Source: Zychaea mexicana (taxonomy: Eukaryota; Mucoromycota; Mucoromycetes; Mucorales; Lichtheimiaceae). From it: DNA of 64,000 nt. Shown piece after piece: positions 53,951-64,000 of the stretch. The notes beneath the pieces were generated by a model, which made no database searches, had not been told where the DNA came from, and saw nothing but the letters and a program-made list of their open reading frames with translations. How positions within the stretch are numbered: the stretch's first letter is position 1; every line of letters begins with the position of its first letter. A program made the position numbers and the translations under genes. The stretch is from assembly GCF_025766255.1 (NCBI RefSeq), contig NW_026516708.1, forward strand, positions 124,001-188,000, given 5' to 3'.

Positions 53951-55056
53951 TCAAAGATTAGACTTGGGGGCAGGTGTAGCAATAAAGCCGACACTAGGGA
54001 AATGGATAAGGGCAGTAATCTTTTCTGTCTTGTGCTCAATGACAATCTCATCCTGAGTTAAGCTTCGCAAGATGCCCGTGGAAGGTACTTTGCCGGTATC
54101 CAGCGGCAATACCACGACGTCCTGACCGACCTTTAATTCCGTCAAGATGCTCTGCTCCTGACCATCGAAAGGCTGATACTGGTTCTGAGCGATTTCCAAT
54201 GCTTGCTCAGCCTTCACCTTCGGCATCTCCTCGGTACGCGACATTTTAGCCTCTGCAAAGATGCGCTGCATGTGACGAGCGAGCTTGGGTGCTTTTCCTT
54301 CCACAAAGTCAGGTCCGCATACATTGCTCAAAAAGAAAGTGTTTTTTGCCAACGACAGATCCACCAGGGAGAGCGAGGGCGTATCCAACACATATGGTTT
54401 GTCACCAAGCAACTCTTCGGCTTGTGCCAATTGGGCGAGCAGATCCAGTTTCAGGTAAGGCGATCCACCACCAAACTTTCGGCCAAGGAATCCATCGCGA
54501 TCTTTCTTGAACTTTTCGGGCAAAAGTGCGACATCGAATTGTTGGCTGACGGCGCCAAAAAGCATTGACTCTAGCCATACGGCGATACTCTTGGCCAATG
54601 CAGTGGTTGATTCGCCGGATTTCAGCTTTGGATAGATCGATGGCTGAGGATATCTTTGAATCGGAGCATGAAAAAGTAAATGTGTCAGTGCATGCCGCCA
54701 CGGGTTTTGCTTTGATATTCTTTAGTTTACCTTTTCTCGAGCTCGTCAATAATGCGCTTCGTGTCGCAATAGACATGGTTGCCAATTTGGAGAATAGGCG
54801 TCTTGCGATATCCGCCGTCAAGAGGTCTTCGAAGTGGACGAGGCTCAACAGGCGAGATCTGAACGACCTTGTAGTCGATATTCTTGTAATTCAACACCCA
54901 CGCAAGTTTTTGTGCGAATGGTGACATTGGATACCAATGCTATATGAACTCGTTACTATCATGACCCATATATAATGCTTATACAAATTATCCGTAAAAA
55001 GATGTAAGTAAAAAAGTGAATGAGCATCATACCAATACAATATCTGCTTGTGCCAT
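53951..55056 (-). CDS. Glutathione S-transferase-fold protein with C-terminal extension, 311 aa
   Basis: Deduced exons (minus strand): 55056..55033 (eight codons), 54939..54731, 54653..53951; total 936 nt. The N-terminal thioredoxin-like domain shows MAQADIVL, HWYPMSPFAQKLAWVLNY, VQISPVEPRP, the cis-Pro loop RKTPILQIGN and CDTKRIIDELEKR. This is followed by an all-helical GST C domain (residues about 85-225). The catalytic position after the first strand reads Y-P-M-S-P-F-A, so a Ser or Tyr could serve, and the enzyme class is unclear. The last 75 residues (from about FDGQEQSILTELKVGQDVVVLP to the end) form an extra beta-rich part (GILRSLTQDEIVIEH) not normal in GSTs. Glutathione binding is likely but unproven. 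There is no signal peptide. Confidence 0.85.
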
Positions 55057-55637
55057 GGTGGTGTTGTAAAAAATAAAGAGGAAAGAAAAGAAGTGTCTTT
55101 AATTCCCAGTGTCATAATGGTTTATCTAACCCCGTTCGGGGATTACAAATACGAATTGTACCGTTTTTGTGCCACAGGTAAGGCATAAATTACTGCTTAT
55201 GCATGTCGGCAAGGTACATGAGAAACTAGAAGCTTTTACATCGCAGGATAGCTTTTGAATATCAAACCGATTAACTCTGAGCGGCAGCTGGATATAATAA
55301 TTGAGATATGGAGTGTCGTAAAAAGCTGCATTGAGACCATATATGATATGAACATCATTGCTCCTAGGGAGTAATGTAATCTGTAACCTCTTTTTTTGCC
55401 CTACGGACTACTACATATTGTGCGTCTTCGATCAGAAGCGGTTAAATACAGTACCAGAAAATTGTGTAGCCAGCGTTGAACTGGTCTAAACATGGCAATA
55501 CTTGTATCAATGCCCCAGCGATATAATAAACATGTTGTCTTGTGAAAACAACACAATGAATAAAGGGGCTACTGGAACAATCTTTACGCGAGAGTACGAA
55601 AGAAAGCCTTTTTATTTGTATTTTTTACAAACAGTTA
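55057..55637. other. Intergenic between the GST promoter and the PEBP 3' end
   Basis: AT-rich, no open frame of interest. Confidence 0.5.
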
Positions 55638-56376
55638 TTACGATGAAGAAGCTTCCTGCATCATATACAAGGCGCCGACGAGTTTTAATCCATTGTCTTC
55701 TGCAAACTTGTTGAAATCAAAGTTTTCCCGGCTCTCAACCGGGGTAAAGCTAGCCCTATTGACCTCGGATTGTTCATATACTGCAAAGATATAGCGATGA
55801 GGGCCACTTTCTGCAAGGGGAGCTGGAGGGTCGTATGTGGTATGCTGATGTTCTTTATTGTCAACATCCGAAGCAGGCTTTTGACCGTCAATGTTCGTAA
55901 CAATCCAGTGGAGGTAAGGTCCATTGTCTCCAGCATCTGGGTCAATCTATTGTAATGGAAAAATGTTGATTTTTAAGAATTGACAATAGCTTAAAAATCA
56001 AAAATGAGCATGAGTCTATTACCATCATCAACGTATATTGCGACAGATCGTTTGTCTTCGAGAACCAAACGTGAGGTGACTTTACGGTTTCATCAGTGGT
56101 GGTTGTCATGCCCATCCGCAATTGCTTTGTCATATGGTAAGTAATCCGCAATTCACTCTGAGGCTCGAACCCAGTGAAAACTGTTTCCGTTTATATCCAG
56201 AGAAATAATGGTTAGCAACAAAGCATACCATTTGGTCATCTATAGAAGTGCCCGGTGTATCAGATACCATCAGGAACAATGTTAGCTTTTTCGAGGCCTT
56301 CCTTGATGACGACGCCATTAAGAGCCCATGCGCTGATATGGAAAAGCGCAGCGACGATGAATAGAATGGCAAGCAT
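55638..56376 (-). CDS. Secreted phosphatidylethanolamine-binding protein (PEBP), 191 aa
   Basis: Deduced exons (minus strand): 56376..56268, 56180..56023, 55946..55638; 576 nt with phases 1 and 0. The start has a signal peptide (MLAILFIVAALFHISAWA). The mature part shows the PEBP features: EGLEKANIVPDVF, a TLMMVIDPDAGDNGPYLHWIV block (the family DPDxP and HW signature, here with Gly-Asp in the loop), DPPAPLAESGPHRYIFAVYEQ (the usual PPxPxxGxHRYxF) and a C-terminal FDFNKFAEDNGLKLVGALYM. The ligand pocket residues Asp, His and Tyr are kept. Fungal PEBPs bind lipids or inhibit proteases (yeast Tfs1 inhibits carboxypeptidase Y); which applies here is unknown. Secretion sets it apart from Tfs1. 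Confidence 0.92.
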
Positions 56377-56425
56377 CTCTGTAGCGGCTTAATTATTTGT
56401 TTCCTCTCTATCAGATATAGCTACC

Positions 56426-56435
56426 CTTTTATATA
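56426..56435 (-). promoter_or_regulatory. TATA box of the PEBP gene
   Basis: TATATAAAAG on the minus strand, 50 bases upstream of ATG 56376. Confidence 0.6.
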
Positions 56436-57365
56436 TCACTTTTCTTTTTAAACTACCTTAATAGACAATCTCTTTTATTGTACTTGTTTGTATATACTAT
56501 TTATATACCATCTGCTTGGTGCTTTCCATTGAACGTAACTTTAGTAAGTCGTGAAGATACGTACGTGTTATTGATCGCTCATACTTTGATAAACATCATC
56601 GGCGTGAAATGGATGCTGACAGCTTCATTGGCAACTCGACTAACTCTAGCTGATTAATGAGTGCCTTGTCTTTAAAATATGTGTGTACGTACCTGAGGCT
56701 TCTCCATTTGTTTTGATATCAATAGCTATTATATGCTGTAAAATGTGTAATGATTGAATAGTCCATTTTTAATTGGAAAATCTATATTTACTGTTAGTAA
56801 TTTTGAGCATTTCTGTATATCCAAAGCTGGTACTGACATGCCCTTTTTTTTACTATGGCTATATTAAGCATTAAAATCAATTTTAATGAAACTGCGTGTT
56901 TCAAAATTGGACTTTTAACGGACTGACTAACATTCCTCACCAATTTAACAATTACATACCAGATTGGCCGTCTTTTAAAACTTTAGACCGAATTGGCTAG
57001 AAAGCATAATCAAACGCGTGCAACTTGCCGGAAAAACACTTTTCAACTTTCAACAATGTAAAAGATGCATGATACACCGGGTCCGATGCTATTCTAAGAA
57101 GCAAGCCTTGAATTGCTCGCCCATAAACCTCAAATTTTATTGGCCAGATATTTTGCCTATTAGAAATAAATAACACTTGGACTGCAGTTAAAGGTACAAC
57201 AATCGATCCAAATGAAGATGCATTATACACATATCTAATTATATATATATTCCTTGTTATATAGCAATTGAAAGAGGACGGAGACCTTGTTTGTCTTGAT
57301 TCAACCCATAAGACTTGCGTGGATGGTACCAAACATGACTGTTATCTTTAAACACTTGTAGCAAG
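56436..57365. other. Intergenic, AT-rich
   Basis: No supported gene. It may include the lost 5' half of the MULE whose transposase fragments begin near 57366. Confidence 0.4.
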
Positions 57366-59145
57366 ATGCAGGACTACTGGAAAGGGCAAGCCATTGGCGT
57401 GGATGATTACAAATCTCAAGGTCAATATCCTATTATGTATTCGCTTCAATGGCTGAAGGATGAGCATGAATATATACCATCCCGTGTTATGATCGACGAT
57501 TCTGATACAGAATATATTGCTATTAATAAGGCGTATAACTATGTAAATGATTATCCGTCCAAAAAACATTAACTGACAAAGTGAACTTACTTATCTGCCA
57601 CTGGCATGTCCTTAGAGCATGGTAGAAGAACATTCTGTCCAAACTCACCGCAAAACCGTCCGATCCATCAAAAACTCTGAAGGAGAAGAAAGACATGCGT
57701 GAACATGCACTTTCCCTAATGATGAATATGATGAAAGCTGAGGTACCAAAAGATTTCGATCTAGTACATGAACGATTTGAAACTTAGTCCATTGATGGTG
57801 AGGATGAATGGGAAAGCGCTCGTTTGTATTTGTACTTTGAAAGGGAGTTGCTTCCTAAACGTGAAAAATGAAGCCAAGCATGGCGCAGTGTAAGTTATTG
57901 CTTCATCTAATATTTTTATGTCATTTTTCGACGAATTCTATTACTTACCACGTATATAAAGCACCATCATCACATAAATACAAATAACTACATAGAGAGC
58001 TGGCACCGTCACCTCAAAGAAATATTTGCTAAGCTTGCGAAGACAACGTGTTGACGTGCTTATCTACATCCTTTGGAGCCATGTTCTTCCGGGTATAATG
58101 CAAGATCATGTATGTACGGTAGCCAACTTTAGGCTTCGTACAATAAACAAGGCAGAAAGAATGAGACTTGCATGAGCCCATGAATTGAACGGTAAGTATC
58201 TCTTTCGCCATTTGATTTAATATTATTTCATATATACTATTATACAAACCTTTTTGCGCAAATCATAGATGAAGAAGCCGCTGCCAAAAATTGTTGGTCA
58301 AGAAGGGGACGTTTACAAAGTACTTTCTTTCACTGACCTTGAAGAAAGTACTACAGTGCCCGCTCGATAATTCGATCACTTTGGTCACAGCCATAAGTGA
58401 TCGAATTATCGAAATATCGAGTTATGAAATTGGGACTCCGTTAAGAAAAGGAATATTCATTGGGAATACATGTTAAATCTGGACTCTGATGTATGATCCG
58501 ACACTGATCGCTGGTTCAATTCCGCGTCACTAAGCATTTCTATTGGTTTATACTTGTCGATATGTCACAGCAAGCGATCGATGATCGAATTATCGATTTG
58601 TCGATATTTTACTGCTTACCAGCCTGGTCATTTGAGAAAGTGATCGAATTATCGAAAATATCGAGTTATCGAGTATCGAATTATCGAGCGGGCACTGTAC
58701 ATATGATGTTTCGGTCAATATTGACAAAGATTATCTTGTGTCGTGCACTTGTGTCGATCACCAGACAAACAGTTGACCATGCAAGCATATGTATTTGGTA
58801 TGTAATTACATGAAAGACTTGAGCGAGCATTAACCTTTTTTTTAATAAAAAGGTCATCCGGGTCCTTGAAATCAGTTTGATCTGTCCACTATCATCACCA
58901 TCACCATCATCGTCACAACAAGAGCAACACCAAATACAACAACCACAACATAGCATCATGGAAACTGACGAAGCTGCATCCACAGCATCTAATAATCTTT
59001 CTGAAGAAGCTATGGATAGGTAATATATTAGAAAAATCATCAGATTAATAATAGTACTTAAAGTAAGCTTATGTTTTTGTAGATTTGTTGATTCTTTTGA
59101 AAGATTGAAGAATAAGTTGAAAAAACAAAAACAACAAAACGCGTA
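57366..59145 (+). pseudogene. Decayed Mutator-like (MULE) transposase, interrupted by a MITE
   Basis: Order of surviving pieces: SRVMIDDSDTEYIAI near 57480-57525 (the D-x-x-x-E part of the MULE catalytic core), CHWHVLRAW at 57596-57622 ending in a stop, KDMREHALSLMMNMM near 57690-57735, NNYIESWHRHLKEIFAKL near 57987-58041, RTINKAERMRLA near 58137-58173, and the SWIM zinc finger C-x-C...C-x-H at 58744-58788 (SCTCVDH, a stop, then PCKHMYLV). A further spliced-looking exon around 58850-59020 and one at 59081-59143 fit the polar C-terminus. There are at least four in-frame stops or shifts, and a 344-bp TIR element sits between the N-terminal core and the SWIM finger. The 5' part of the transposase is absent. 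Confidence 0.78.
58354..58697. mobile_element. MITE, family B (pogo/Tc1-like), inserted in the MULE
   Basis: The terminal inverted repeats are 23 bp and perfect, starting CAGTGCCCGCTCGATAATTC and flanked by TA on both sides (58352-53 and 58698-99), the target duplication of the Tc1/mariner/pogo superfamily. Inside are at least six copies, in both orientations, of CGATAATTCGAT-like words near both ends, possible transposase binding sites. The centre carries GGTTCAATTCC, similar to a tRNA B box. No coding capacity, so movement needed a transposase from elsewhere. Confidence 0.9.
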
Positions 59146-59322
59146 CAGTGGTTCCCCACTTAATTTCAACCTCAAGGGGTATAAATTTGGTTGAACTATG
59201 TGAGGGTTGACACAAAACGAGGGTGATTCAAGCAGTGTTCTATGCTAAGAGGGGGTATGGAAAAAAGTTGAAATAATTGAGGGTTTATCTTATTGAGAGT
59301 GAAATTAAACGGGGAACCACTG
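59146..59322. mobile_element. MITE, family A (pogo/Tc1-like), 177 bp
   Basis: The terminal inverted repeats are about 33 bp with a few mismatches, starting CAGTGGTTCCCCACTTAA on the left and CAGTGGTTCCCCGTTTAA on the right strand, flanked by TA at 59144-45 and 59323-24. It contains GAGGGTTGA words. A diverged relative lies at 32135..32307. It sits just after the last recognisable MULE coding block. Confidence 0.92.
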
Positions 59323-59324
59323 TA

Positions 59325-60725
59325 CCTGTTCCTGTTCCTGTTCTTGGTCGACTTGCAACAATGTTTCACGATGAAACAAACGTGTTGAAAAGCTGGAACA
59401 GTTCAACAACTGGTCCTTCAGAACATCAGCCTCGCTATTAAAGAAGTATTTTATAATTATGAACATTAAGATGTTAGATGTGTGGAATGGTCGTGAAGGG
59501 TTTTTTTTTCGTGAGATATGTGAGAGACGGGAAGAAGACAAAAAAAGTTTTGGCGGACTATATGTATTCCAAAGCCATCAGGTATATCCACCGCACTACC
59601 TGATCCTGATCGCTTGGTCGACCTCTTCTTTTCTGTGATCAAAGTTATGACCCTAACTCGCAGCTTTTAGTAACGTTTTACCACCGGAAACGTAACAGTC
59701 AATGCATACAGTAGCAAATCGAAATCTCTTTGCTTCTCTCAATTGGTACTAGCTTTTTGTACACTTTTAAACTATGGTTTCACTGTAGCTTAATCTTTCA
59801 AGCCTTAAAGTACAAAACCTCTACATACATTAGCTTGGCCGTATGATTTGCTATGCAGTACATATATAGGGTGGAAATATAAAGTACAGTTGCAAGAAAT
59901 ACTTGATTATGAATCGAGAAATAGCGCGCATAAGATTCAATGCAAGACGAATATCATACATTTCCGATTTCGAAATGACAAAGTTGTCGAGTTAAAAAAA
60001 AAGCTGCATTTATATACATACTTGGCGTGTAACTGTGTGATGACAGTGTATGAAGGTCAGGTAGCTACTTTAAGCCTGTAGCTTTTTGTAACGCGTTACA
60101 ACATGGAATTGCGGCTATACTTGTTGCTTAAAAATCAGCAAATACTTGAATACACCAGCTTTCTCGATGGAGATTTTACTGTCGCAGAGAATCACCAGGC
60201 TACTATGATATACAAGTAATTTCTTATATCGTTACTGGATTTTTATTATGCTTGGCACGAGCGATCTTTTAATTTTGCATCAAGCAAAAGCGTCAATGTA
60301 TAGTGCCAAATCCCGCTGTTACCATCCTCAGCAAAGATTTGTTTCTCTATCGAAGATGGCATGCGTCTATATATATTTTTCCTTTTCTTTTTACCATTAT
60401 TAGAGCTGCTATTATACTTCTCGGGCATAATACAGATAGAGCCGATAAGTAATACTATTGATACCTTATATGAAAGGCACTAACTTGAAAACTCAGATGA
60501 ACTTTTTTTTAGATTACTCTCCTTTTTTGTGAGGCAAAGGACGTGTACTTCGTTGACTCCTGCATGCCAACGTTGTTGCACTTCTCCATTTCCGATACTT
60601 ATTACCTCTGCGTGATAAAGCTGCTAACCCGTTTTCTCCTTTGCAAGATCGTAAGTGTAGTGAGCGATCATCTTAGATAACCTCCTTCATGATCTGCATC
60701 AAAGAAACGTTGTGGGAAAGAATTG
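59325..60725. other. Intergenic, possible end of the MULE
   Basis: Starts with a CCTGTT triple repeat. No open frame with a recognisable domain; AT-rich toward 60500. Confidence 0.45.
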
Positions 60726-60733
60726 TATAAATA
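60726..60733 (+). promoter_or_regulatory. TATA box of the small secreted protein gene
   Basis: TATAAATA, 93 bases upstream of ATG 60819; a short pyrimidine/CATACA-rich leader follows. Confidence 0.65.
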
Positions 60734-60818
60734 GGACAATTTCATCGTAGAAACCATACACATACACGCCATTGCAACTTACTTTATTTGAATACCTCCA
60801 TCTGCTATACATACAACA

Positions 60819-61223
60819 ATGCGCTTCTCGCTCATCACTGTTGCTGCCGCCGCTTGTATGCTCGCCGCTTTTGTTCAAGCAGCTCCTGTAGGTCCTCAAG
60901 ATGCTGCTGGTACTACTACTACAACTACTCAACAAGAAGGCCAACAAAAGCCTGCTACTGGCGTAGATGCCATTGATGCTGTATCGAATGGTGGGCAGGG
61001 AAGTGCACTCAAGGCCGCAACGGAACTCGGCGATATCAATTCACTTCGAAAAATACGTGGAAAATCGGACCAAGATCGAAACGGTCTTACACCTGCGCAA
61101 CAATTTTGCGCATATCAATCAGTTAGCGGCAGTGCTGGTTTGCATAGATTGCAACATAAAGTGCAAAACGGAATTCTCGGTGGTAGTCTGGAGTGTACAT
61201 TAGTGAAAGCTGCGGGAGTCTAA
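60819..61223 (+). CDS. Small secreted protein of unknown function, 134 aa
   Basis: An intronless gene with a clean signal peptide (MRFSLITVAAAACMLAAFVQ, cleaved near AA|APVG). The mature protein of about 113 residues starts with a Thr/Gln-rich linker (a six-Thr run, likely O-glycosylated). A polar domain with GQGSALKAATELGDINSLRK, GLTPAQQFCAYQSVSGS and GGSLECTLVKAAGV follows. Only two Cys remain after cleavage, consistent with one disulfide. The TATA box close upstream and the size suit a cell-surface or effector-like protein. I do not recognise the family. Confidence 0.75.
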   Translation: MRFSLITVAAAACMLAAFVQAAPVGPQDAAGTTTTTTQQEGQQKPATGVDAIDAVSNGGQGSALKAATELGDINSLRKIRGKSDQDRNGLTPAQQFCAYQSVSGSAGLHRLQHKVQNGILGGSLECTLVKAAGV

Positions 61224-64000
61224 ATGCCCGAAGGCTGGGGAGATAAACGAAAGATGAAACCCAAAAGTAAAGATGTCTTTAGATGTAGTAGTAATATCTA
61301 ATGTAGTAATCTCCCAACAAAGTATATGGTTAATAATGCATTTCAGTCGCTTATCTTTAATATATACCAATGCAGTATATTGCAGTTATTTCTTACTTGC
61401 AAAAGTACTATCGGCTGACTAATATGATTGCACAATTATGAATGATACTACGGATGCTCTGCCAAGAAGAAAAAGGTAATGACTTGATGAAAGAGGCATC
61501 ATATTACTGCAGGTTTAGTGATTGGTTTTTCATCAGGCAAAAAAAGGCAATTATAAGTGTAGGTATATCTTAGTGCATGACAGCGAAAAAAATATAGACG
61601 GTATTACACAACACAAAACATCAAAGTTAATGAGAGAAGTGGAGACGCAAAAGAAGAGAGAGGTACTTGCGCAGGCATCTCATCATCACGCTGCTGCTCT
61701 TACAAGTAATCCATGCTGCCCAGAATGGTGACATGCTATTCTATAGATGGAAAGTCAGCCATAAACATATAGGTCCGCTCTTGAATAAAAACTAGCAAAA
61801 TTGCGTAAACAACAAAGACGAGGAGAAGGTTTGATTAATGTTTCTTAGGTTAACTGCTTCTCGAAAATTTATGTAAGACAATATGGGCTATCTTAATTAG
61901 TTTAAATTATTTTACAAGCATCAAACTAATAGTTGGATTCAAGACATGGACCAGTTAGTTATTCGCATTGTCTCTCGAGATAGCAAATTTACGTCAACAT
62001 CTCATTTCTGGCTTTGCAACAAAAAAAGCCGCAGGTGATACAATCGTTCCTGTAAACGGAGAGACGTCGATCATTTGCAAGTCTAGAATGCTGCAGCGAC
62101 AAATCGTCATCAAAATCAACAAACACGATACCAAGAGTTACATATAAATAGATTGACTGAATAGTACTATCATACTACCACACTATCAGAAACCAGCGGA
62201 ATACGGTCCTCATCGACGGGTAATTTGCTTATGCTGTCGTTTCTGCCGATGATATGGTCTGAAGAAGCTTTATTACATACTAAAACCAAAAATAGTGTTT
62301 CGAGGGGTTGCTTCTCTTTATCACTATAGTACAGAGCCAACATCTCTCATCGTTCTTACTTCTATCATTTCGCTGGTAGCAGCGTTGACCCAGGTTCCAC
62401 TCACCGGATTCCAGGCTAAAAAGAGTTGTTTGCAAGCGTCTCGTATACATGGTGATCGTCTTTTGTCGTAGCACACGAATTCCTATTTTTCTTCTTGTAG
62501 CACAAGATTTCATGCAAGCTTAGCTGCTAGTAGTTTAGCTAGTGATGTCCCTAATAAATTGCGTAGGACCATGTGCTGTGAGAATAAAGGTGTCATCAAG
62601 CACTAGAACGATCCTTGCAAAAAAAAAAACAGAAATAGAAACTTTCATAACTATATACACAGGTGCATAATGGTTATACCTAACGTGCATAAATTTTGTA
62701 AGGTTCAAGCCGTACTTTTGTCCCAAGGTGTCTGCAAAAATGCGAACGAGCTTTTTCTATTTAAGTACGGCATTGTTTTGTTAGCGATTTAACGCATCAT
62801 CATTAAACACGAAGGATTTTCTAGCATCTTGAACGGACGTCCCACCAGACACTTTTTTCCCTTGGGTGTCTGATGCTAAAAAAAAGTCGGCGTGAGCTTT
62901 TTATTTATGGTTGGTGTATCGGGGATTGTCAACCACATGACCCTTGTCTGTTGTTCAAACAGGATCTACGGCCTCACCAAACGGAATTCCGAGAGTGATC
63001 GACCACCATCATGCTTTGTTGCTTGAGAATTAAAGCCGCTTAAACGGCTGTCAAACTTAAACTCTACGTGATTATCATACAGCTGGTTTCTTGCATGTCT
63101 ATAGAAGTCAGCTATGATAAATCATGTATAAGATTTGTACAGCCGTTTCTGTTGACAGAACACCCTATTTTGCTTTTCCTTATTGTAATGTACTCGAAGC
63201 GAGTTTTCATCGCTATGCCGGTTATAAGAATAGAAGCGAAACTCAATTTTCTGGACTCAAAAACGCCGACAAAGCAAAAAAGCTAGCCTAATTGGTGTTT
63301 AATGATCGATGACCTATTAATCAATAACTCCTATTGCGAACAAGTATATTGTTGAAGCGCGCACTCTCCCTCTCACACATCACAGTTGCTGCTTTGGTAT
63401 TAGTTTTCTCTTAAAAATATACCAGGACGGTTACTAGCATACACTCGTCGTTGTGAAACTGCGTTGCTCAGAAATTAGTTGAAAAACTTAACCCATGCTA
63501 ATTTGTTCCTGATTTTTTTGTATTGATTTATCATGAACCATTCACATTGTTTTTAGATGAAAACTAGTGTCTAGTGTCATTATATTTAGCATCCAAACTC
63601 TATTAAATGGCTGATGATGAAGACAAAGAGAATATAGGGCTTCGTGTTGAATGAAAAAACGGACGGAAGAATGAAGGGCGCCACGACGACAATAATCAAA
63701 CACCAATGATGATCGTCACAAGTGAAAGGAAAATACACAAACAATGAGCCACGCGTGCCGAGCCGATGGTCTTAGCCAACGTTTGCATGCATTTGCATGG
63801 CCACGCACAGCAATGTAAAGAGCGACTTCTTGGCTTCTGAATCTTGGTTTCCCTATGCATTGCTGGGTTTTCATCTGAATTTGTTCTAGACTAAAACTTT
63901 TAAGCGCTGATGACGATGATGGAAGATTTTCGCTTTTGACGCTTACGTTTCTAGTTGATGCTGTTGTTATTTACTGGTGGCCATATACAGTATAAGGAGA
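61224..64000. other. Gene-poor right end
   Basis: No open frame over about 80 codons and no recognisable domain. A small hairpin-like inverted repeat (CAGACAC...GTGTCTG, with TAGCATC...GATGCTA outside it) spans 62822-62879. Confidence 0.5.

Noticed and set aside
58490..58535. A complete tRNA gene
   Set aside because: Only a B-box-like stretch is present; no acceptor stem or D arm pairs.
62822..62879. Inverted repeat as a MITE
   Set aside because: The arms are only about 7 bp each with unequal spacing and no target duplication; too weak to call.

Overview
The window is nuclear DNA of a filamentous fungus, most likely an early-diverging zygomycete of the Mucorales type. The evidence is many short GT-AG introns (about 45-180 nt), protein-coding genes on both strands, CAA/CAG-rich low-complexity coding tracts, and protein families typical of Mucoromycota (HET-like proteins with a WYDQMCINQ core, MHYT proteins, PAQR receptors, a GH36 alpha-galactosidase). 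No species is assigned. All exon structures were inferred by eye from splice signals, reading phase and family knowledge; none was checked by alignment or RNA data.

Left part (1-26.4 kb), mostly conserved genes: the 3' part of a PAQR/AdipoR receptor running off the left edge; an unknown polyQ protein; a decayed HET-domain gene; COQ5 (ubiquinone synthesis); a secreted GH36 alpha-galactosidase; a DDT/WSD-like chromatin protein; a BRSK/Cdr2/Hsl1-type kinase with a KA1-like tail; a seven-exon protein whose N-terminus recalls the TPP1/Est3 telomere OB fold; a coiled-coil protein; the scavenger decapping enzyme DCS1; the checkpoint WD40 protein BUB3; and an EngB-type mitochondrial GTPase.

Middle part (26.4-41 kb), accessory: about 2.5 kb of unexplained DNA, then a Fanzor (eukaryotic TnpB-like, RNA-guided nuclease family) gene with four recognisable exons and one frameshift, a TIR element of the pogo/Tc1 style, a cytochrome P450, a long gene-poor stretch, and a secreted Gly/Lys/Trp/Asp repeat protein.

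Right part (41-64 kb): a SmgGDS-like armadillo protein with 13 phase-1 introns (one GC-AG), a seven-TM MHYT signalling protein, a second complete PAQR receptor, a GST-fold protein, a secreted PEBP, then a decayed MULE transposase into which two different TA-flanked TIR elements have inserted, and finally a small secreted protein. The last 2.8 kb holds no gene that I can support.

The genes are independent eukaryotic units rather than operons. Themes that recur are membrane signalling (two PAQRs, MHYT), chromosome and cell-cycle control (BUB3, the kinase, the WSD protein, the possible telomere protein), and nested mobile-element debris. The Fanzor locus and the MULE/MITE nest are the most interesting parts.
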